Of a stretch of 64,000 nt of DNA, positions 15,238 to 25,344 are shown one piece after another (within the stretch, counting starts at the first letter, position 1; every line of letters starts with the position of its first letter). This DNA comes from Leuconostoc lactis KCTC 3528 = DSM 20202 (GTDB lineage Bacteria > Bacillota > Bacilli > Lactobacillales > Lactobacillaceae). The notes beneath the pieces are model-generated. The model did no database searches, was not told the DNA's origin, and was given only the letters and a program-made list of their open reading frames with translations. A program made the position numbers and the translations under genes. The stretch covers positions 178,212 through 242,211 of the forward strand of contig NZ_BMWM01000001.1 in assembly GCF_014651235.1 (NCBI RefSeq), read 5' to 3'.

Positions 15238-15251
15238 AGTAAGCGCTAACA
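15238..15251 (-). promoter_or_regulatory. Candidate catabolite-responsive element (CcpA site)
   Basis: TGTTAGCGCTTACT on the minus strand fits the cre consensus TGWNANCGNTNWCA at all positions but the last. It overlaps the weak -35 (TTACTT) of a promoter with TATACT 17 bases further, upstream of the EIIB-like gene. Repression in the presence of preferred sugars would follow. Confidence 0.65.
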
Positions 15252-15267
15252 TGATTAATTGTAACAA

Positions 15268-15298
15268 AAAAAGTTACGAGACAAAATCGTAACTTTTT
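15268..15298 (-). terminator. Terminator of ileS
   Basis: 12-bp perfect stem (15268-15279 with 15287-15298), seven-base loop, minus-strand T run. Confidence 0.88.
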
Positions 15299-15305
15299 AA
15301 GCTAG

Positions 15306-18098
15306 TTATTCAAAACCTTCGGTTAATGCTTCCGGATAGAATTCACGAATAATTTCTGCTTCGTACTTTGATAATTCTGGGAAAGCTGGATCAGCACCCA
15401 AATCTTCGTGATACATACGATCACGTGGTGACACACCGCCGGCCGCATGAGTGACCTTAATCCGAACACCATCATAAGACTTGGCATCGCCAGCTTGTGC
15501 TTCGTCTTCGATGTGCAACTGTGATACCATCAACAAAAGTCGTACATCGGCGTTAAGATCAGACAACATTTTTGCCTGTTCAGCGGTCAAATACAACGTC
15601 AACGCTGCTTCTGCGTTCTTACCAATCAATTCAGCTGATCGTGCTTCTTCTAATGCCTTATTGACGGCATCACGCATTGTCATAAAGGCAGCCCAGTTGG
15701 CCAATAAGTCACTGGTATCTCCAAGATCTTGCACTTCTGGCATTTCTGATAAGTAAGCGAATGCTGCTGTTTCATTTGGCAAGTATTCCCATACTTCTTC
15801 AGCTGTATGTGGCAAAATTGGCAACATCAACTTCGTCAATGCCAACAATGTTTCGTAGAAGACGGTTTGCATTGAGCGACGCGCATGACCCGTTGGTGCT
15901 TCAACGTAGACAACGTCCTTGGCAATATCCAAGTAGAACGCTGACAAGTCAACGTTAACAAAGTTAATCATCCGCTTAAAGATATCGTTAAATTGATAGT
16001 TATCGTAATAACCACGAATATCCTTGACAAAGTCGTTTAACAAGACTGAGAAGTATTGATCATGGCCAGCACGGTCGGCAAATGGCACAGCATCTGTTGC
16101 ATAGTTAAAGTCAGAAGTGTTGGCCATCAAGAAACGCAATGTGTTACGTAGCTTACGGTAACTTTCAGACACTTGCTTCAAAATGTCGTTTGACACTGGC
16201 ATATCTTGTGAAGTGTCCACAGAAATTGTCCACAAACGAAGAATTTCAATCCCCATTTGATCCGCCACATCAAGTGGTGAAATTGTGTTCCCTAATGACT
16301 TTGACATTTTGTTGCCGTTACCATCAAGCGTAAAGCCTTGTGATAACACATTTTTATATGGTGCATGACCAGTTGCCGCCACTGACGTGATCAATGATGA
16401 GTTGAACCAGCCACGGTACTGATCTGATCCTTCCAAATAAAAATCAGCTGGATAATCAAGCTGTTCACGCGTGTCCATGACCCCTGCCCAAGATGAACCT
16501 GAATCAAACCACACATCCATAATATCTTCTTCCTTAGTGAAGATACCATTTGGTGAATGTTCATTGGTGTAGCCTTCTGGCAATAAGTCTTTTGCGTCAT
16601 GTTCAAACCAATAGTTTGAGCCATACTTTTCAAACAAATCAGCAACATGATTAATCACTGCTTGATCAAGAATTGGTGTTTGATCTTCCGCATAGAAAAT
16701 TGGCAATGGCACACCCCAGACACGTTGACGTGAGATAACCCAGTCACCACGGTCACGAATCATGTTGTACAAGCGCTTCTTACCCCATTCTGGGTAGAAA
16801 TTCACGTTGTCCAATTCATCTAAGATATTTTGACGGAACTTTTCAACTGAGGCAAACCATTGTGGCACGGCACGCCAGATGATTGGCTTCTTTGTCCGCC
16901 AGTCAAATGGATAAGAATGGGTAATCTTTTCCTTGGCCAAGAAAACATTGGCTTCAGATAATTTGTTAATCACAAGACCAACGACGTCATCATAGAACTT
17001 ACCTTCAAAGTCTGCACCAGCATTCTTAGTCATGTAGCCCTTTTCGTCAACTGTCACCGCAACTTCAAGACCGTATTCTTTTCCAACGTTAAAGTCATCT
17101 TCACCAAATCCAGGTGCTGTATGAACTAATCCAGTACCAGAATCGAGCGTGACGTGATCCCCATTCATCACCAGTTCTTCAACGTCTTCATCCCATGGGT
17201 GATAAGCTGTGATACGGTCTAATTCACGGCCCTTGTAAGTAGCGAGTACTTCATACTTGTCCCAGCCAAACTTAGGCGCAATGGCTTCTAATCGACCGGC
17301 TGCCACGACGAATTTACGCGTTTCCCCTTCGGGTTGCACCACAACATAATCCATGTCAGGGCCAAGCGTGATACCACGTGAAGCTGTTACCGTAAATGGT
17401 GTTGTCGTCCAAACCACTAAGTACGTAGCTGAATCAAGAATACCCTTGCCATCTTTCACGCGGTTCGCATAATAAAGTGACGTTGAATCAATATCATGAT
17501 ATTCAATTTCCGCTTCAGCCAAGGCTGATTCAGACGACCATGACCAATAAACCGGCTTTGAGCCCTTAAAGATGTAACCCTTACCAGCCATTTCACCAAA
17601 GACGCGAACTTGCGCGGCTTCAAATTCTGGTTGTAGCGTAATATAAGGGTTTTCCCAATCGGCCATAATGCCTAAGCGCTTAAAGTCTTGGCGTTGCTTA
17701 TCAACTTGTTCTAAGGCAAAGTCCTTGGCCAAATCACGCCAAGCGGCCTTTGGCATTGACTTGCGATCGTGGCCGGCTTTGGTAAGTTGTTGTTCGATTG
17801 GCAAGCCATGCGTATCCCAACCTGGTACATATGGGGCATAGAAGCCCGCCATATTCTTATAACGGACAATAATATCCTTTGAAATTTTGTTCAAAGCGTG
17901 ACCCAGGTGAATATTCCCATTGGCGTACGGTGGGCCATCATGCAAATTAAAATGTGGCTTTGTTTCGTTTTGTGCCAAACGCTTTTGGTACAAATTTTCA
18001 TCATACCACTTTTGTTGGCGTACTGGTTCTGTCTTAGGCAGTGACCCACGCATTGGAAAATCAGTTTTTCCTAAGTTCAATGTGTCTTTATATTTCAT
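15306..18098 (-). CDS. ileS: Isoleucyl-tRNA synthetase
   Basis: 930 residues. Class I signature NIHLGHA (HIGH) near residue 65 and KMSKS about residue 600, with the editing CP1 domain between ([17 protein letters not shown]). Charges tRNA-Ile. The C-terminal zinc-ribbon region, which normally has two CxxC pairs, reads [26 protein letters not shown] in short pieces with no cysteines, so zinc binding is lost. The start ATG 18098 has GGAGA six bases upstream. A T-box leader precedes the gene, placing it under control of uncharged tRNA-Ile. It is the last gene after divIVA in the dcw region. Confidence 0.97.
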   Translation of the reverse strand: MKYKDTLNLGKTDFPMRGSLPKTEPVRQQKWYDENLYQKRLAQNETKPHFNLHDGPPYANGNIHLGHALNKISKDIIVRYKNMAGFYAPYVPGWDTHGLPIEQQLTKAGHDRKSMPKAAWRDLAKDFALEQVDKQRQDFKRLGIMADWENPYITLQPEFEAAQVRVFGEMAGKGYIFKGSKPVYWSWSSESALAEAEIEYHDIDSTSLYYANRVKDGKGILDSATYLVVWTTTPFTVTASRGITLGPDMDYVVVQPEGETRKFVVAAGRLEAIAPKFGWDKYEVLATYKGRELDRITAYHPWDEDVEELVMNGDHVTLDSGTGLVHTAPGFGEDDFNVGKEYGLEVAVTVDEKGYMTKNAGADFEGKFYDDVVGLVINKLSEANVFLAKEKITHSYPFDWRTKKPIIWRAVPQWFASVEKFRQNILDELDNVNFYPEWGKKRLYNMIRDRGDWVISRQRVWGVPLPIFYAEDQTPILDQAVINHVADLFEKYGSNYWFEHDAKDLLPEGYTNEHSPNGIFTKEEDIMDVWFDSGSSWAGVMDTREQLDYPADFYLEGSDQYRGWFNSSLITSVAATGHAPYKNVLSQGFTLDGNGNKMSKSLGNTISPLDVADQMGIEILRLWTISVDTSQDMPVSNDILKQVSESYRKLRNTLRFLMANTSDFNYATDAVPFADRAGHDQYFSVLLNDFVKDIRGYYDNYQFNDIFKRMINFVNVDLSAFYLDIAKDVVYVEAPTGHARRSMQTVFYETLLALTKLMLPILPHTAEEVWEYLPNETAAFAYLSEMPEVQDLGDTSDLLANWAAFMTMRDAVNKALEEARSAELIGKNAEAALTLYLTAEQAKMLSDLNADVRLLLMVSQLHIEDEAQAGDAKSYDGVRIKVTHAAGGVSPRDRMYHEDLGADPAFPELSKYEAEIIREFYPEALTEGFE

Positions 18099-18141
18099 CA
18101 ATTGTCTCCTATTTGATTTTTTTCAAATGATAAGCCATAAA

Positions 18142-18355
18142 AAAGCGTCCCTAGGCAAATGCCTAGGGACGCTTTCGCGTGGTACCACCCAACTTCGGGT
18201 GCATAAAACACCCCTCAAGTCAGTGTTAACGATCTGCACCGTTTGAACTTACTATTTGTTCAGTCCAACAAACTCAATAACTGATCTGAAAGGTTACAGG
18301 GACGGTCATCTCCAACCACCATGACTCGCTTGACGTATGTTAACCAATCTTTCTG
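18142..18355 (-). promoter_or_regulatory. T-box leader of ileS (Ile)
   Basis: Minus strand: the T-box core GGGTGGTACCACG at about 18190-18178 (antiterminator), then a 15-bp terminator (18175-18161 with 18156-18142) with T run before ileS. Upstream sequence of about 160 bases has the stem I size. The best specifier candidate is ATC at 18285-18283 within CAGATCAG, an Ile codon followed by a purine. The T-box core and terminator are seen directly; stem I assignment is inference. Confidence 0.9.
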
Positions 18356-18369
18356 TGTTACGCTTTTTA

Positions 18370-19038
18370 TTAATTATGATCTGGCGTTTCCGCTTCGGGA
18401 AACACGACAACTGGCCCTTGTTCAGATTCAGCGACTACTGCTTCCGCAATCACTTCTTCTTCAACAACATCATCAACTGATGCTGCTTCAACAGTCACTT
18501 GCCCAACGCGGTGAGCTGTCGCTTCACCCATTGGTAAACGATGAACAGCTTCCGCTAAATCACCATTTTCTAATAGTGTACGCTGTTGTGCCAATAATTT
18601 CAAGAAGGAATCTTTGAAACTTTCCACTTCGGCACGCAATAGGTTTTGTTCAGCGACCAAGGCAGCATTTTCTTCTGCAAGATATGTCGCTTCTGCTGCA
18701 GCCTTTGTCCGTGCATCGCTAATAATCTTTGTCGCAGATTCTTGTGCATGCATCAATTGCTTTTTAACTTCAGCATCAGCATCTTGCTTTAAGCGATCAG
18801 CGGCCTCTTGGGCAACAAAAATTGATTGGTTAACTTGTTCGCGCTTAGCTTCTAATTCATCCACGCGAACTTGTAGTTGTGCATTTTCATGCACTAAGCG
18901 GTCACGATCTGCAATGAGTGCTTCGTAATCACTGTTGATTTGATCCAAAAAGGCATCAACTTCAGAGGCAACATACGCACGTGAGCCCTTTTTAGTAAAT
19001 TCATGATTTAAAATTTCATCTGGTGTTAATCCCATCAT
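18370..19038 (-). CDS. divIVA: Cell division/polarity protein DivIVA
   Basis: 222 residues. The N-terminal lipid-binding domain starts MGLTPDEILNHEFTKKG and is followed by VDAFLDQI, the family hallmark. Residues about 30-160 form an alanine/glutamate-rich coiled coil (DRLVHENAQLQVRVDELEAKR), then an acidic Val/Glu-rich tail of about 50 residues. It marks negatively curved membrane at poles and septum and recruits division and wall factors. Two ATGs in tandem follow an AGGAGA SD; the second (19035) has the better spacing. It is downstream of ylmH in the usual order. Confidence 0.95.
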   Translation of the reverse strand: MMGLTPDEILNHEFTKKGSRAYVASEVDAFLDQINSDYEALIADRDRLVHENAQLQVRVDELEAKREQVNQSIFVAQEAADRLKQDADAEVKKQLMHAQESATKIISDARTKAAAEATYLAEENAALVAEQNLLRAEVESFKDSFLKLLAQQRTLLENGDLAEAVHRLPMGEATAHRVGQVTVEAASVDDVVEEEVIAEAVVAESEQGPVVVFPEAETPDHN

Positions 19039-19069
19039 CGTCTCCTTTTAAACAAAACGCTTTGCCATG

Positions 19070-19861
19070 TTATCGATGAATAATATGAAAAAGTGCTTTA
19101 ATTTTATCTTTTTTACTGTAGCCATCCAGGATAGCCAGCTTTACCCGACCGTACTTGCGGACGGAAATCAGATCACCAACTTCAACAGTGTGATCAGGTT
19201 TAGCCTGTGTCACCCAATTCAAACGCACTTGTTGTTGTGTGATCAACGTTTTCGCTAAGCTTCTTGAGATATCAAATGTTGCTGCAATAACCGCATCTAA
19301 CCGTAACGATGGCAGTAACGTAAAGGTTTCTTCCCAATCATCCTGCGCTGTGATCGCCTGTGTCAACGGTAACACTGTCCAAGTGATTTTCACCCGACCA
19401 ATCATCGTCACAGTTTGCTGAATATAGGTCAGCATTTTACTGTCGACAATGATTTGCCACCGTTGGTCCTGTCCAAGAATATCACCCACGACTGCTCGTT
19501 TAATGCCGGCATGCATCAACGCCCCCAAAATGGCTGCGTGATGTAATTCAGTAAACTTTGTTGGATAATTAATTTCCAATACCGCTAATTCAAACGCTGT
19601 CTGATCAATCTCATAAACTGCTGGCGCAATGATTGCCCGTTGGCTTTCAGCGCCCGACACACCACCATCAAAATGGCTGGTTAAATCATCAGCTCGGTTA
19701 ACCAGCGTTGTCAGAATGTACTGTTCTCTTGGGTTTAAAAATGGTGTGAGAATTGTACGATATTCATCTTCACTTTGCCGAATCCAATCACTCGCAATTT
19801 GAATAAACGGTGCTTCTTCTGGTCGGAAATGCTGCGTAATAGCTGTTGTTGCTTCTGCCAT
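19070..19861 (-). CDS. ylmH: YlmH-type S4 RNA-binding protein
   Basis: 263 residues from ATG 19861 (MAEATTAITQHFRPEE). The C-terminal third is an S4 domain: LRLDAVIAATFDISRSLAKTLI, then VRLNW and VGDLISVRKYGR. In Bacillus YlmH acts in ribosome-associated quality control and the gene is part of the ftsZ-sepF-ylmG-ylmH-divIVA string. The start lies right after the ylmG stop and has no clear SD, suggesting coupling. The ORF is open further upstream from a TTG, which is unlikely. Confidence 0.92.
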   Translation of the reverse strand: MAEATTAITQHFRPEEAPFIQIASDWIRQSEDEYRTILTPFLNPREQYILTTLVNRADDLTSHFDGGVSGAESQRAIIAPAVYEIDQTAFELAVLEINYPTKFTELHHAAILGALMHAGIKRAVVGDILGQDQRWQIIVDSKMLTYIQQTVTMIGRVKITWTVLPLTQAITAQDDWEETFTLLPSLRLDAVIAATFDISRSLAKTLITQQQVRLNWVTQAKPDHTVEVGDLISVRKYGRVKLAILDGYSKKDKIKALFHIIHR

Positions 19862-19862
19862 A

Positions 19863-20126
19863 TTAGACGAACAATAACACAAGATGTGTCAAGCCACTGA
19901 CGGCAAAATTCAAAGCCAAAATAGCGATAATTGGTGACAAATCTAGCACACCAGCGATTGGCGGAATGAAACGGAATAAGTTCAAATACGGTACAACGAT
20001 TCGTGCAAGCCACTGGCCAACACGAGATTGTTGCGCACCTGGCAGCCATGTCATCAAGATGTAAATAATAATTGCATACTCGTAGTAACGTGCAATTCGA
20101 ATAACCCAACTTAAAATTTCAAGCAT
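19863..20126 (-). CDS. ylmG: YggT family membrane protein
   Basis: 87 residues with two hydrophobic helices flanking RVGQWLARIVVPYLNLFRFIPPIAGVLDLSPIIA cut here into its motifs VPYLNLFRFIPP and LDLSPI, which define the YggT/YlmG family. It is linked to division-site membrane organisation and osmotic tolerance in other bacteria. It lies three bases after sepF. Confidence 0.93.
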   Translation of the reverse strand: MLEILSWVIRIARYYEYAIIIYILMTWLPGAQQSRVGQWLARIVVPYLNLFRFIPPIAGVLDLSPIIAILALNFAVSGLTHLVLLFV

Positions 20127-20129
20127 GGC

Positions 20130-20600
20130 TTAGTACCGCGTGTTGGGTTCCAAATTATCAGTTAATGTCCCTGAAATTTCAAATGTATCAGGAGTTACTA
20201 AAAAGATGGATTGTCCAATACGTTCAATTTCACCATTAACGGCGTAAACTGCGCCACCCAAGAAATCCAGGATGCGCTTCGCTTGCGCTTCGTCAATTTG
20301 TGTGAAATTAACAATGACGGCTTCACCACCCAAAATTTGAGAGGCAATGGCCCGTGAATCAGAATAAACTTTTGGTTCAAACAAAGCAATTTTGCTATTG
20401 GCATTGTTTGGATCTGTCGTCATTGGTTGTGCAGCTTGTGGGCCTTGACGTTGAAAGTAAGTGTTTTGTTGTGGGTTTGCTTGTACAGGCTGTTGGTAGG
20501 CTTGTTGGGGCTTTTCTTGATAACCCGTGCCATATCTTTTTTCATATACATCGTCTTCTTCATTACTGAAGAGCCGTTTTAGTGTCTCGCCTAATGCCAT
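20130..20600 (-). CDS. sepF: Cell division protein SepF
   Basis: 156 residues: an N-terminal amphipathic membrane-binding segment (MALGETLKRLFSNEED), a Gln-rich linker (about 25-65), and the C-terminal polymerising domain with IVNFTQIDEAQAKRILDFL and GAVYAVNGEIERIG. It tethers and aligns FtsZ filaments at the septum membrane. Located directly downstream of ftsZ. Confidence 0.95.
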   Translation of the reverse strand: MALGETLKRLFSNEEDDVYEKRYGTGYQEKPQQAYQQPVQANPQQNTYFQRQGPQAAQPMTTDPNNANSKIALFEPKVYSDSRAIASQILGGEAVIVNFTQIDEAQAKRILDFLGGAVYAVNGEIERIGQSIFLVTPDTFEISGTLTDNLEPNTRY

Positions 20601-20711
20601 GGTTTCTCCTTAACCGCGTTTGTTGGTGCTCTATTATGGTCAACATCATTGCGCTATCACATCGCAATAGTTTATCACATAATCGTTGTCTTGCCAACGA
20701 ACACGCCTTTA

Positions 20712-22013
20712 TTAACGTTTCTTAAAGAATGGTGGTTGTTCGTCTTCATCTTCAGTATTTGAAAAGTCGACTGGTGCTTGATTTGACGTTGGCGTATTAA
20801 AAACATCAAATGTTTGCTTTTGAACGCCATCAAATCGTTCGTCTTCAGCAAAGGCATCCTTTGACGCCCCACTCATGTTCCAGTCAGCGAATGGATCATT
20901 TTGTGTTGGCGTTGGGTGCGCTTGCACATTATCTGCCACCAGCTTTTCAAATACAGAATTTGTTGCTGCAGCTTGTGCTGCGTCAGTAGACGGTGTGCCA
21001 AATAGGTTAGCTGGCTTTGCCTTTTGCGTTGGTTGCTTTGGCGCTGCTTCGCTGGCGCTTTTTTGCAAACCAGTCGCAATCACCGTCACGCGAATTGAAT
21101 CGCCAAGGTTTTCGTCAATTGACGTTCCGAAGATAACGTTGACTTCACGACCAGCTTCTTGGGCAATCACTTCTGAAGCTGTTTGTGCTTCAAACAATGA
21201 CATATCCAAGCCACCAGTAATGTTCAACAAGACATCTTCGGCACCTGACATATCCACTTCAAGCAATGGTGATGAGATGGCTTGCTTTGTCGCATCCGCG
21301 GCACGTGTTTCACCACTTGCTTGACCGACACCCATCAAGGCAGGACCGGCATCTTGCATCACAGTCTTCACATCAGCAAAGTCCAAGTTGATAAAGCCTG
21401 GGTTTGTAATCAATTCAGAAATACCACGAACACCTTGAGCAACCACTTCATCGACCACCTTAAAGGCTTCTGACAAAGGCGTGCGCAAATCGATACGATC
21501 CTTCAAACGTTCGTTGGTAATCACAATCAATGAATCAACTGATTCTGACAAGGCTTGCAAACCTTCCGCAGCAAAACGACCACGCTTTGGGCCTTCCCAC
21601 TTAAATGGTCGCGTTACCACGGCCACTGTCAAAGCGCCTTGTTCCTTGGCAATACGAGCCACAACGGGGGCAGCACCGTTACCAGTACCACCACCCATGC
21701 CGGCTGTAATGACAACCATGTCGGCACCAGCAAGGGCTGAGGCAATGTCTTCAGCTGATTCTTCGGCCGCTTTTGTCCCACGTTCGGGATTTGAACCGGC
21801 CCCCAAACCACCTGTCAACTTTGGGCCAATTTGAATTTTAATGTCAGCCTTTGACTTATCTAAAGCTTGCACATCCGTGTTAGCCACGATAAATTCAACG
21901 CCATTGACACCTTCTTCGATCATATGGTTAACAGCATTTGATCCACCGCCACCAACACCGATAACTTTAATGATTGCGCCAGCTTCTTGGGCGTCATCAA
22001 TTGAAAAATCCAT
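20712..22013 (-). CDS. ftsZ: Cell division GTPase FtsZ
   Basis: 433 residues. The tubulin signature [10 protein letters not shown], the N-terminal [15 protein letters not shown] and the T7 loop [11 protein letters not shown] are intact. A linker of about 100 residues, rich in Ala and Gln, leads to the C-terminal peptide [10 protein letters not shown] that binds FtsA and SepF. Forms the Z-ring. Located 20 bases downstream of ftsA. Confidence 0.98.
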   Translation of the reverse strand: MDFSIDDAQEAGAIIKVIGVGGGGSNAVNHMIEEGVNGVEFIVANTDVQALDKSKADIKIQIGPKLTGGLGAGSNPERGTKAAEESAEDIASALAGADMVVITAGMGGGTGNGAAPVVARIAKEQGALTVAVVTRPFKWEGPKRGRFAAEGLQALSESVDSLIVITNERLKDRIDLRTPLSEAFKVVDEVVAQGVRGISELITNPGFINLDFADVKTVMQDAGPALMGVGQASGETRAADATKQAISSPLLEVDMSGAEDVLLNITGGLDMSLFEAQTASEVIAQEAGREVNVIFGTSIDENLGDSIRVTVIATGLQKSASEAAPKQPTQKAKPANLFGTPSTDAAQAAATNSVFEKLVADNVQAHPTPTQNDPFADWNMSGASKDAFAEDERFDGVQKQTFDVFNTPTSNQAPVDFSNTEDEDEQPPFFKKR

Positions 22014-22033
22014 GAGTTGTCTCCTTAACTATG

Positions 22034-23386
22034 TTAATCTTCGCTAAATAAATTTTTGATTGATTGTGTCAAACGGCCAAAGAACCCTTTTTTGGGTGGC
22101 ACATCTTCACGACCATATTGGTAATGGTCAAATGGCTTGGCGTTTGCATCGGTTGTCTCAACGTTTGTCTGTGGCGTCATTGAAATTGTCGCATCAGATT
22201 GCACGTAGGCTGTGTTGTCGTGTTGGGCCATAATCACTTGCTTGATGACTTGTTGCGTCATACTTTCACGCGAAGCAAACATGGCATAAGCCATGGCGCG
22301 CGTGTATGAAGGATGGCGCAAACCGATTTGATCGGGTACAAACAAGCGAACATTCTCACCAAGAATGGTTTTCGCAAAGTCAACCATTCGAGGGAGTGCG
22401 GCATTGCCACCGGTTAAGACAAAACCACCTGGCATATTCAGTCCGTTAACGGCCTGTAATGGTTCAAAGGCACGTGTGAAAATTTGTTCTAAACGAGCTG
22501 CAATAATTTCTGACAAATATTTTTCAGAGATTGTTTGTGGTTGACTTTCACCAACCACATCGATCAAGAATGTTTGGTCATCACGCGTTTGAGTTGGGTC
22601 AGCAAACCCATAATCGCGCTTAATACGTTCAGCATTTGCATATGATGTGCCCAAAACAGTCGAAATATCCTTTGTGACGTTGTCACCACCTTCCAAATCA
22701 ACTGTATTAAACTTAAGCTTCCGATCATGAATGATAGACGTTGTTGTCTGACCACCACCCAAATCGATTAATACTGTGCCAAAGTCTTGTTCACCGTCAT
22801 TTAAAATACTGGTCCCGATTGCCAACGGGGCTAACACGAATTCACGCAATGAAACGCCGGCTTTTTGAATGGCAATTCTTGTGTTATCTAAAATTTTACT
22901 TGGTCCAATATAGGCTGTGCCGCGCATCTCAAGCCGCACACCAATCATTTCATGTGGGTCTTTGATGCCATCAAAACCATCCACGCTAAATTCATCAACA
23001 ATCACATCGATGACGTCACGATCAGCTGGTAAGTTATTTGACAAAGCTTGTTGTGTCACATGTTGTACATCGTCATAGGTAATGCGTTTATTTTGATTGG
23101 CAATGGATACTAAACCATCCACATGAATCATTTCGATTTGGTTAGCTGGGATACCCGCGACAACCTCATTAATTTGAATGTTTGCTTTTTCTTGCGCTTG
23201 ATCGATGGCTTCGCGAATTGCACTGGCCGTCGCATCAATATCAACGATTACGCCTTTACGTAAACCACGTGATGGTGCAGTACCCGCACCAATCACATTA
23301 AACTGGTTGCCAGTTGTCTGTGCAATCACAACTTTAATTGATGTGGTACCAATATCTAAACCAACCGTCACGCCTGCGTTATTCAT
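22034..23386 (-). CDS. ftsA: Cell division protein FtsA
   Basis: 450 residues, actin fold. The phosphate-1 motif GLDIGTTSIKVVI is at the N-terminus, and LIDLGGGQTTTSI and VLTGGNAALPRM follow. A C-terminal amphipathic helix (KKGFFGRLTQSIKNLF) anchors it to the membrane and to FtsZ. Its SD GGGG is about seven bases upstream of ATG. It is co-transcribed with ftsZ, probably also from a promoter in the gap after ftsQ. Confidence 0.97.
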   Translation of the reverse strand: MNNAGVTVGLDIGTTSIKVVIAQTTGNQFNVIGAGTAPSRGLRKGVIVDIDATASAIREAIDQAQEKANIQINEVVAGIPANQIEMIHVDGLVSIANQNKRITYDDVQHVTQQALSNNLPADRDVIDVIVDEFSVDGFDGIKDPHEMIGVRLEMRGTAYIGPSKILDNTRIAIQKAGVSLREFVLAPLAIGTSILNDGEQDFGTVLIDLGGGQTTTSIIHDRKLKFNTVDLEGGDNVTKDISTVLGTSYANAERIKRDYGFADPTQTRDDQTFLIDVVGESQPQTISEKYLSEIIAARLEQIFTRAFEPLQAVNGLNMPGGFVLTGGNAALPRMVDFAKTILGENVRLFVPDQIGLRHPSYTRAMAYAMFASRESMTQQVIKQVIMAQHDNTAYVQSDATISMTPQTNVETTDANAKPFDHYQYGREDVPPKKGFFGRLTQSIKNLFSED

Positions 23387-23420
23387 GCGTTGTGCCCCTT
23401 TACAAAATTATTTTTTATAA

Positions 23421-23449
23421 AATATACCTAATAGTAATAATAGCATAAA
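23421..23449 (-). promoter_or_regulatory. Candidate promoter for ftsAZ
   Basis: TTTATG (23449-23444), 17 bases, TATATT (23426-23421) on the minus strand. It overlaps an inverted repeat ATACCTA/TAGGTAT (23424-23430 with 23451-23457), which could be an operator or a weak hairpin. Confidence 0.35.
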
Positions 23450-23470
23450 ATAGGTATCTTACGCCACCGA

Positions 23471-24208
23471 TTATGGCGTTTGTGTCGTTTTCTCAGCCGC
23501 GTTTTTTTGCGGTTTATCCTGGGTCACCCCATACGCATGTGAGTAGGCCCCAAACTGCAAATCAACAATCCCTTTTTCAGGCATTTGGGCTGCAATGCCA
23601 GGATAATAACTAATCTTTTGACCAAACGTTTTGCTGGTCGCATACACTGTATTGCCATCATCCATAATAATTACCAAACAATGCGCATTGTCTTTATTAG
23701 GTGACAGCGTAATTTGACTGATATTTTGACGTAAGGTCAACTCCAGTCCAACAAACCCTTGGACAACTTGTTGTAATTCTGATTGCGATTTAAACCCTGC
23801 ATAAACTGGTGCATCCCCTTTTGGTGCAGCAACTTTTTGTTGCCGTCCATTACGATCCATCACCAGCCACTGCCCATTTTGATACACATAACCAGCCGTA
23901 ACTTTTTCAATTACTTTAATGGTCACATGCTGGCCGTTAACCGTGACTTGCGCTGCATCAACAGCTGGATTCTTTTGCAAAATACGTTGCACAATAAAAT
24001 TGGTTTGCCCAGTCACACGCCAAAGCGGTGTGTTTTTCTTAATATTGGCATCTGCTTCAATTGCCGTTGCTGGAATAGTCGCTGATTGTACGGTGACAGT
24101 CTGAACAACTCGCCATGGTTGTAGCAACACAATCAAACTGATGATGACCAACACAAAGATTACCAAGTTCAGCCAAAATTGACGCGGTATCGTTTTTTTT
24201 AATCGCAT
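23471..24208 (-). CDS. ftsQ: Cell division protein FtsQ/DivIB
   Basis: 245 residues from ATG 24208 (MRLKKTIPRQFWLN). One membrane helix (about 12-33) is followed by a POTRA domain (VQTVTVQSATIPATAI...NTPLWRV) and the FtsQ-type domain. It is part of the FtsQ-FtsL-FtsB division complex. No good SD is visible; a TTG eight codons upstream of the ATG is an alternative start. The extracytoplasmic tail ends in Lys/Glu/Gln-rich sequence. Located between murG and ftsA. Confidence 0.88.
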   Translation of the reverse strand: MRLKKTIPRQFWLNLVIFVLVIISLIVLLQPWRVVQTVTVQSATIPATAIEADANIKKNTPLWRVTGQTNFIVQRILQKNPAVDAAQVTVNGQHVTIKVIEKVTAGYVYQNGQWLVMDRNGRQQKVAAPKGDAPVYAGFKSQSELQQVVQGFVGLELTLRQNISQITLSPNKDNAHCLVIIMDDGNTVYATSKTFGQKISYYPGIAAQMPEKGIVDLQFGAYSHAYGVTQDKPQKNAAEKTTQTP

Positions 24209-24233
24209 GTTGTTTGTTGCATCAGTCAAAATA

Positions 24234-25343
24234 TCAATCTTTCTTTTCTGAAATTGCTGACAAAAGCAGCTGATACAAGCGATCGCCAGCATCTGGCATG
24301 CAAACCTTTGTGGCTTGTGCGGCCATCTTATCGCTCGTGGTCGTGTCTAATAATAATTGATCTGCTGCGGCAATAAGTGTCTGACCATTGAGTTCTGGTT
24401 CAGGAATAATTAGTGCTGCACCAGCATCGACTAAGCTTTTGGCATTCTTAGTTTGATGGTCGCCTGTGACGTGTAAGCTTGGGACCAAAATAGAAGGAAT
24501 GCCCAACGCTGTAATTTCAGCAATTGATGTTGCCCCTGCGCGTGACACAATCGCTGTTGTTTGTGCCAAAACTTCTGGCATGTTATCAATATATGGCACA
24601 ATGCGAATATTATCAGCTGCTGAAACACCTTGCGCTTGCAATAAGTTAATGACGTTATCATAGCGCTTGGGCCCAGTAACAATCACAATTTGATAAGGCC
24701 GCGTATTCAACTCATTCATCGCTTCGATAACCGCTAAGTTAATGGCTGGGGCACCTTGTGAGCCACCAAAAATCAACAATGTTGGCTTATCATCTCGCAA
24801 GCCCAAAGTTTGCCAAGAAAAAGTTGACTTCAATTGTGCAACTTGTTGCGCACGTGGATTACCGACTAAAGTCACTTTATCTGTGGGAAATTGGTCTTTT
24901 GCGACACTAAAAGCGACCCCAATCTTGGTTGCCCCACGTGCCAAAAATTTATTGGTCACGCCAGCGACTGAATTTTGTTCATGAATCACAGTTGGAATAT
25001 GCAGCCGTTGGGCCGCATAAACAACAGCACCGGCCACATACCCCCCTGTGCCAACCACAACATCTGGTTTGAACTCTTTAATAATCTTTTTTGACTGCTT
25101 TACTGCTTTCAAGAATAGCCGCACAGTTTGAATATTGTCCAGTGATAATGAGCGCCTGAATCCTTGAACGGCCAATTGCTTAAACGCCATACCAGTTGGT
25201 GGGACAATATTGGCTTCGACCCCCCGTTCTGACCCAACATATAAAAATTCTGCATCCGGATCATGTTGCTTAATCACTTCTGCTAATGCTAAAGCTGGAT
25301 AAATGTGGCCACCTGTGCCACCACCTGATAAAATTACACGCAT
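24234..25343 (-). CDS. murG: UDP-GlcNAc:lipid I GlcNAc transferase
   Basis: 369 residues, GT-B fold. The N-terminal GGGTGGHIYPALALAE loop and the C-terminal HEQNS and SRAGATSIAEI motifs are present. Converts lipid I to lipid II on the inner face of the membrane. Two bases after murD, so coupled. Confidence 0.97.
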   Translation of the reverse strand: MRVILSGGGTGGHIYPALALAEVIKQHDPDAEFLYVGSERGVEANIVPPTGMAFKQLAVQGFRRSLSLDNIQTVRLFLKAVKQSKKIIKEFKPDVVVGTGGYVAGAVVYAAQRLHIPTVIHEQNSVAGVTNKFLARGATKIGVAFSVAKDQFPTDKVTLVGNPRAQQVAQLKSTFSWQTLGLRDDKPTLLIFGGSQGAPAINLAVIEAMNELNTRPYQIVIVTGPKRYDNVINLLQAQGVSAADNIRIVPYIDNMPEVLAQTTAIVSRAGATSIAEITALGIPSILVPSLHVTGDHQTKNAKSLVDAGAALIIPEPELNGQTLIAAADQLLLDTTTSDKMAAQATKVCMPDAGDRLYQLLLSAISEKKD

Positions 25344-25344
25344 A

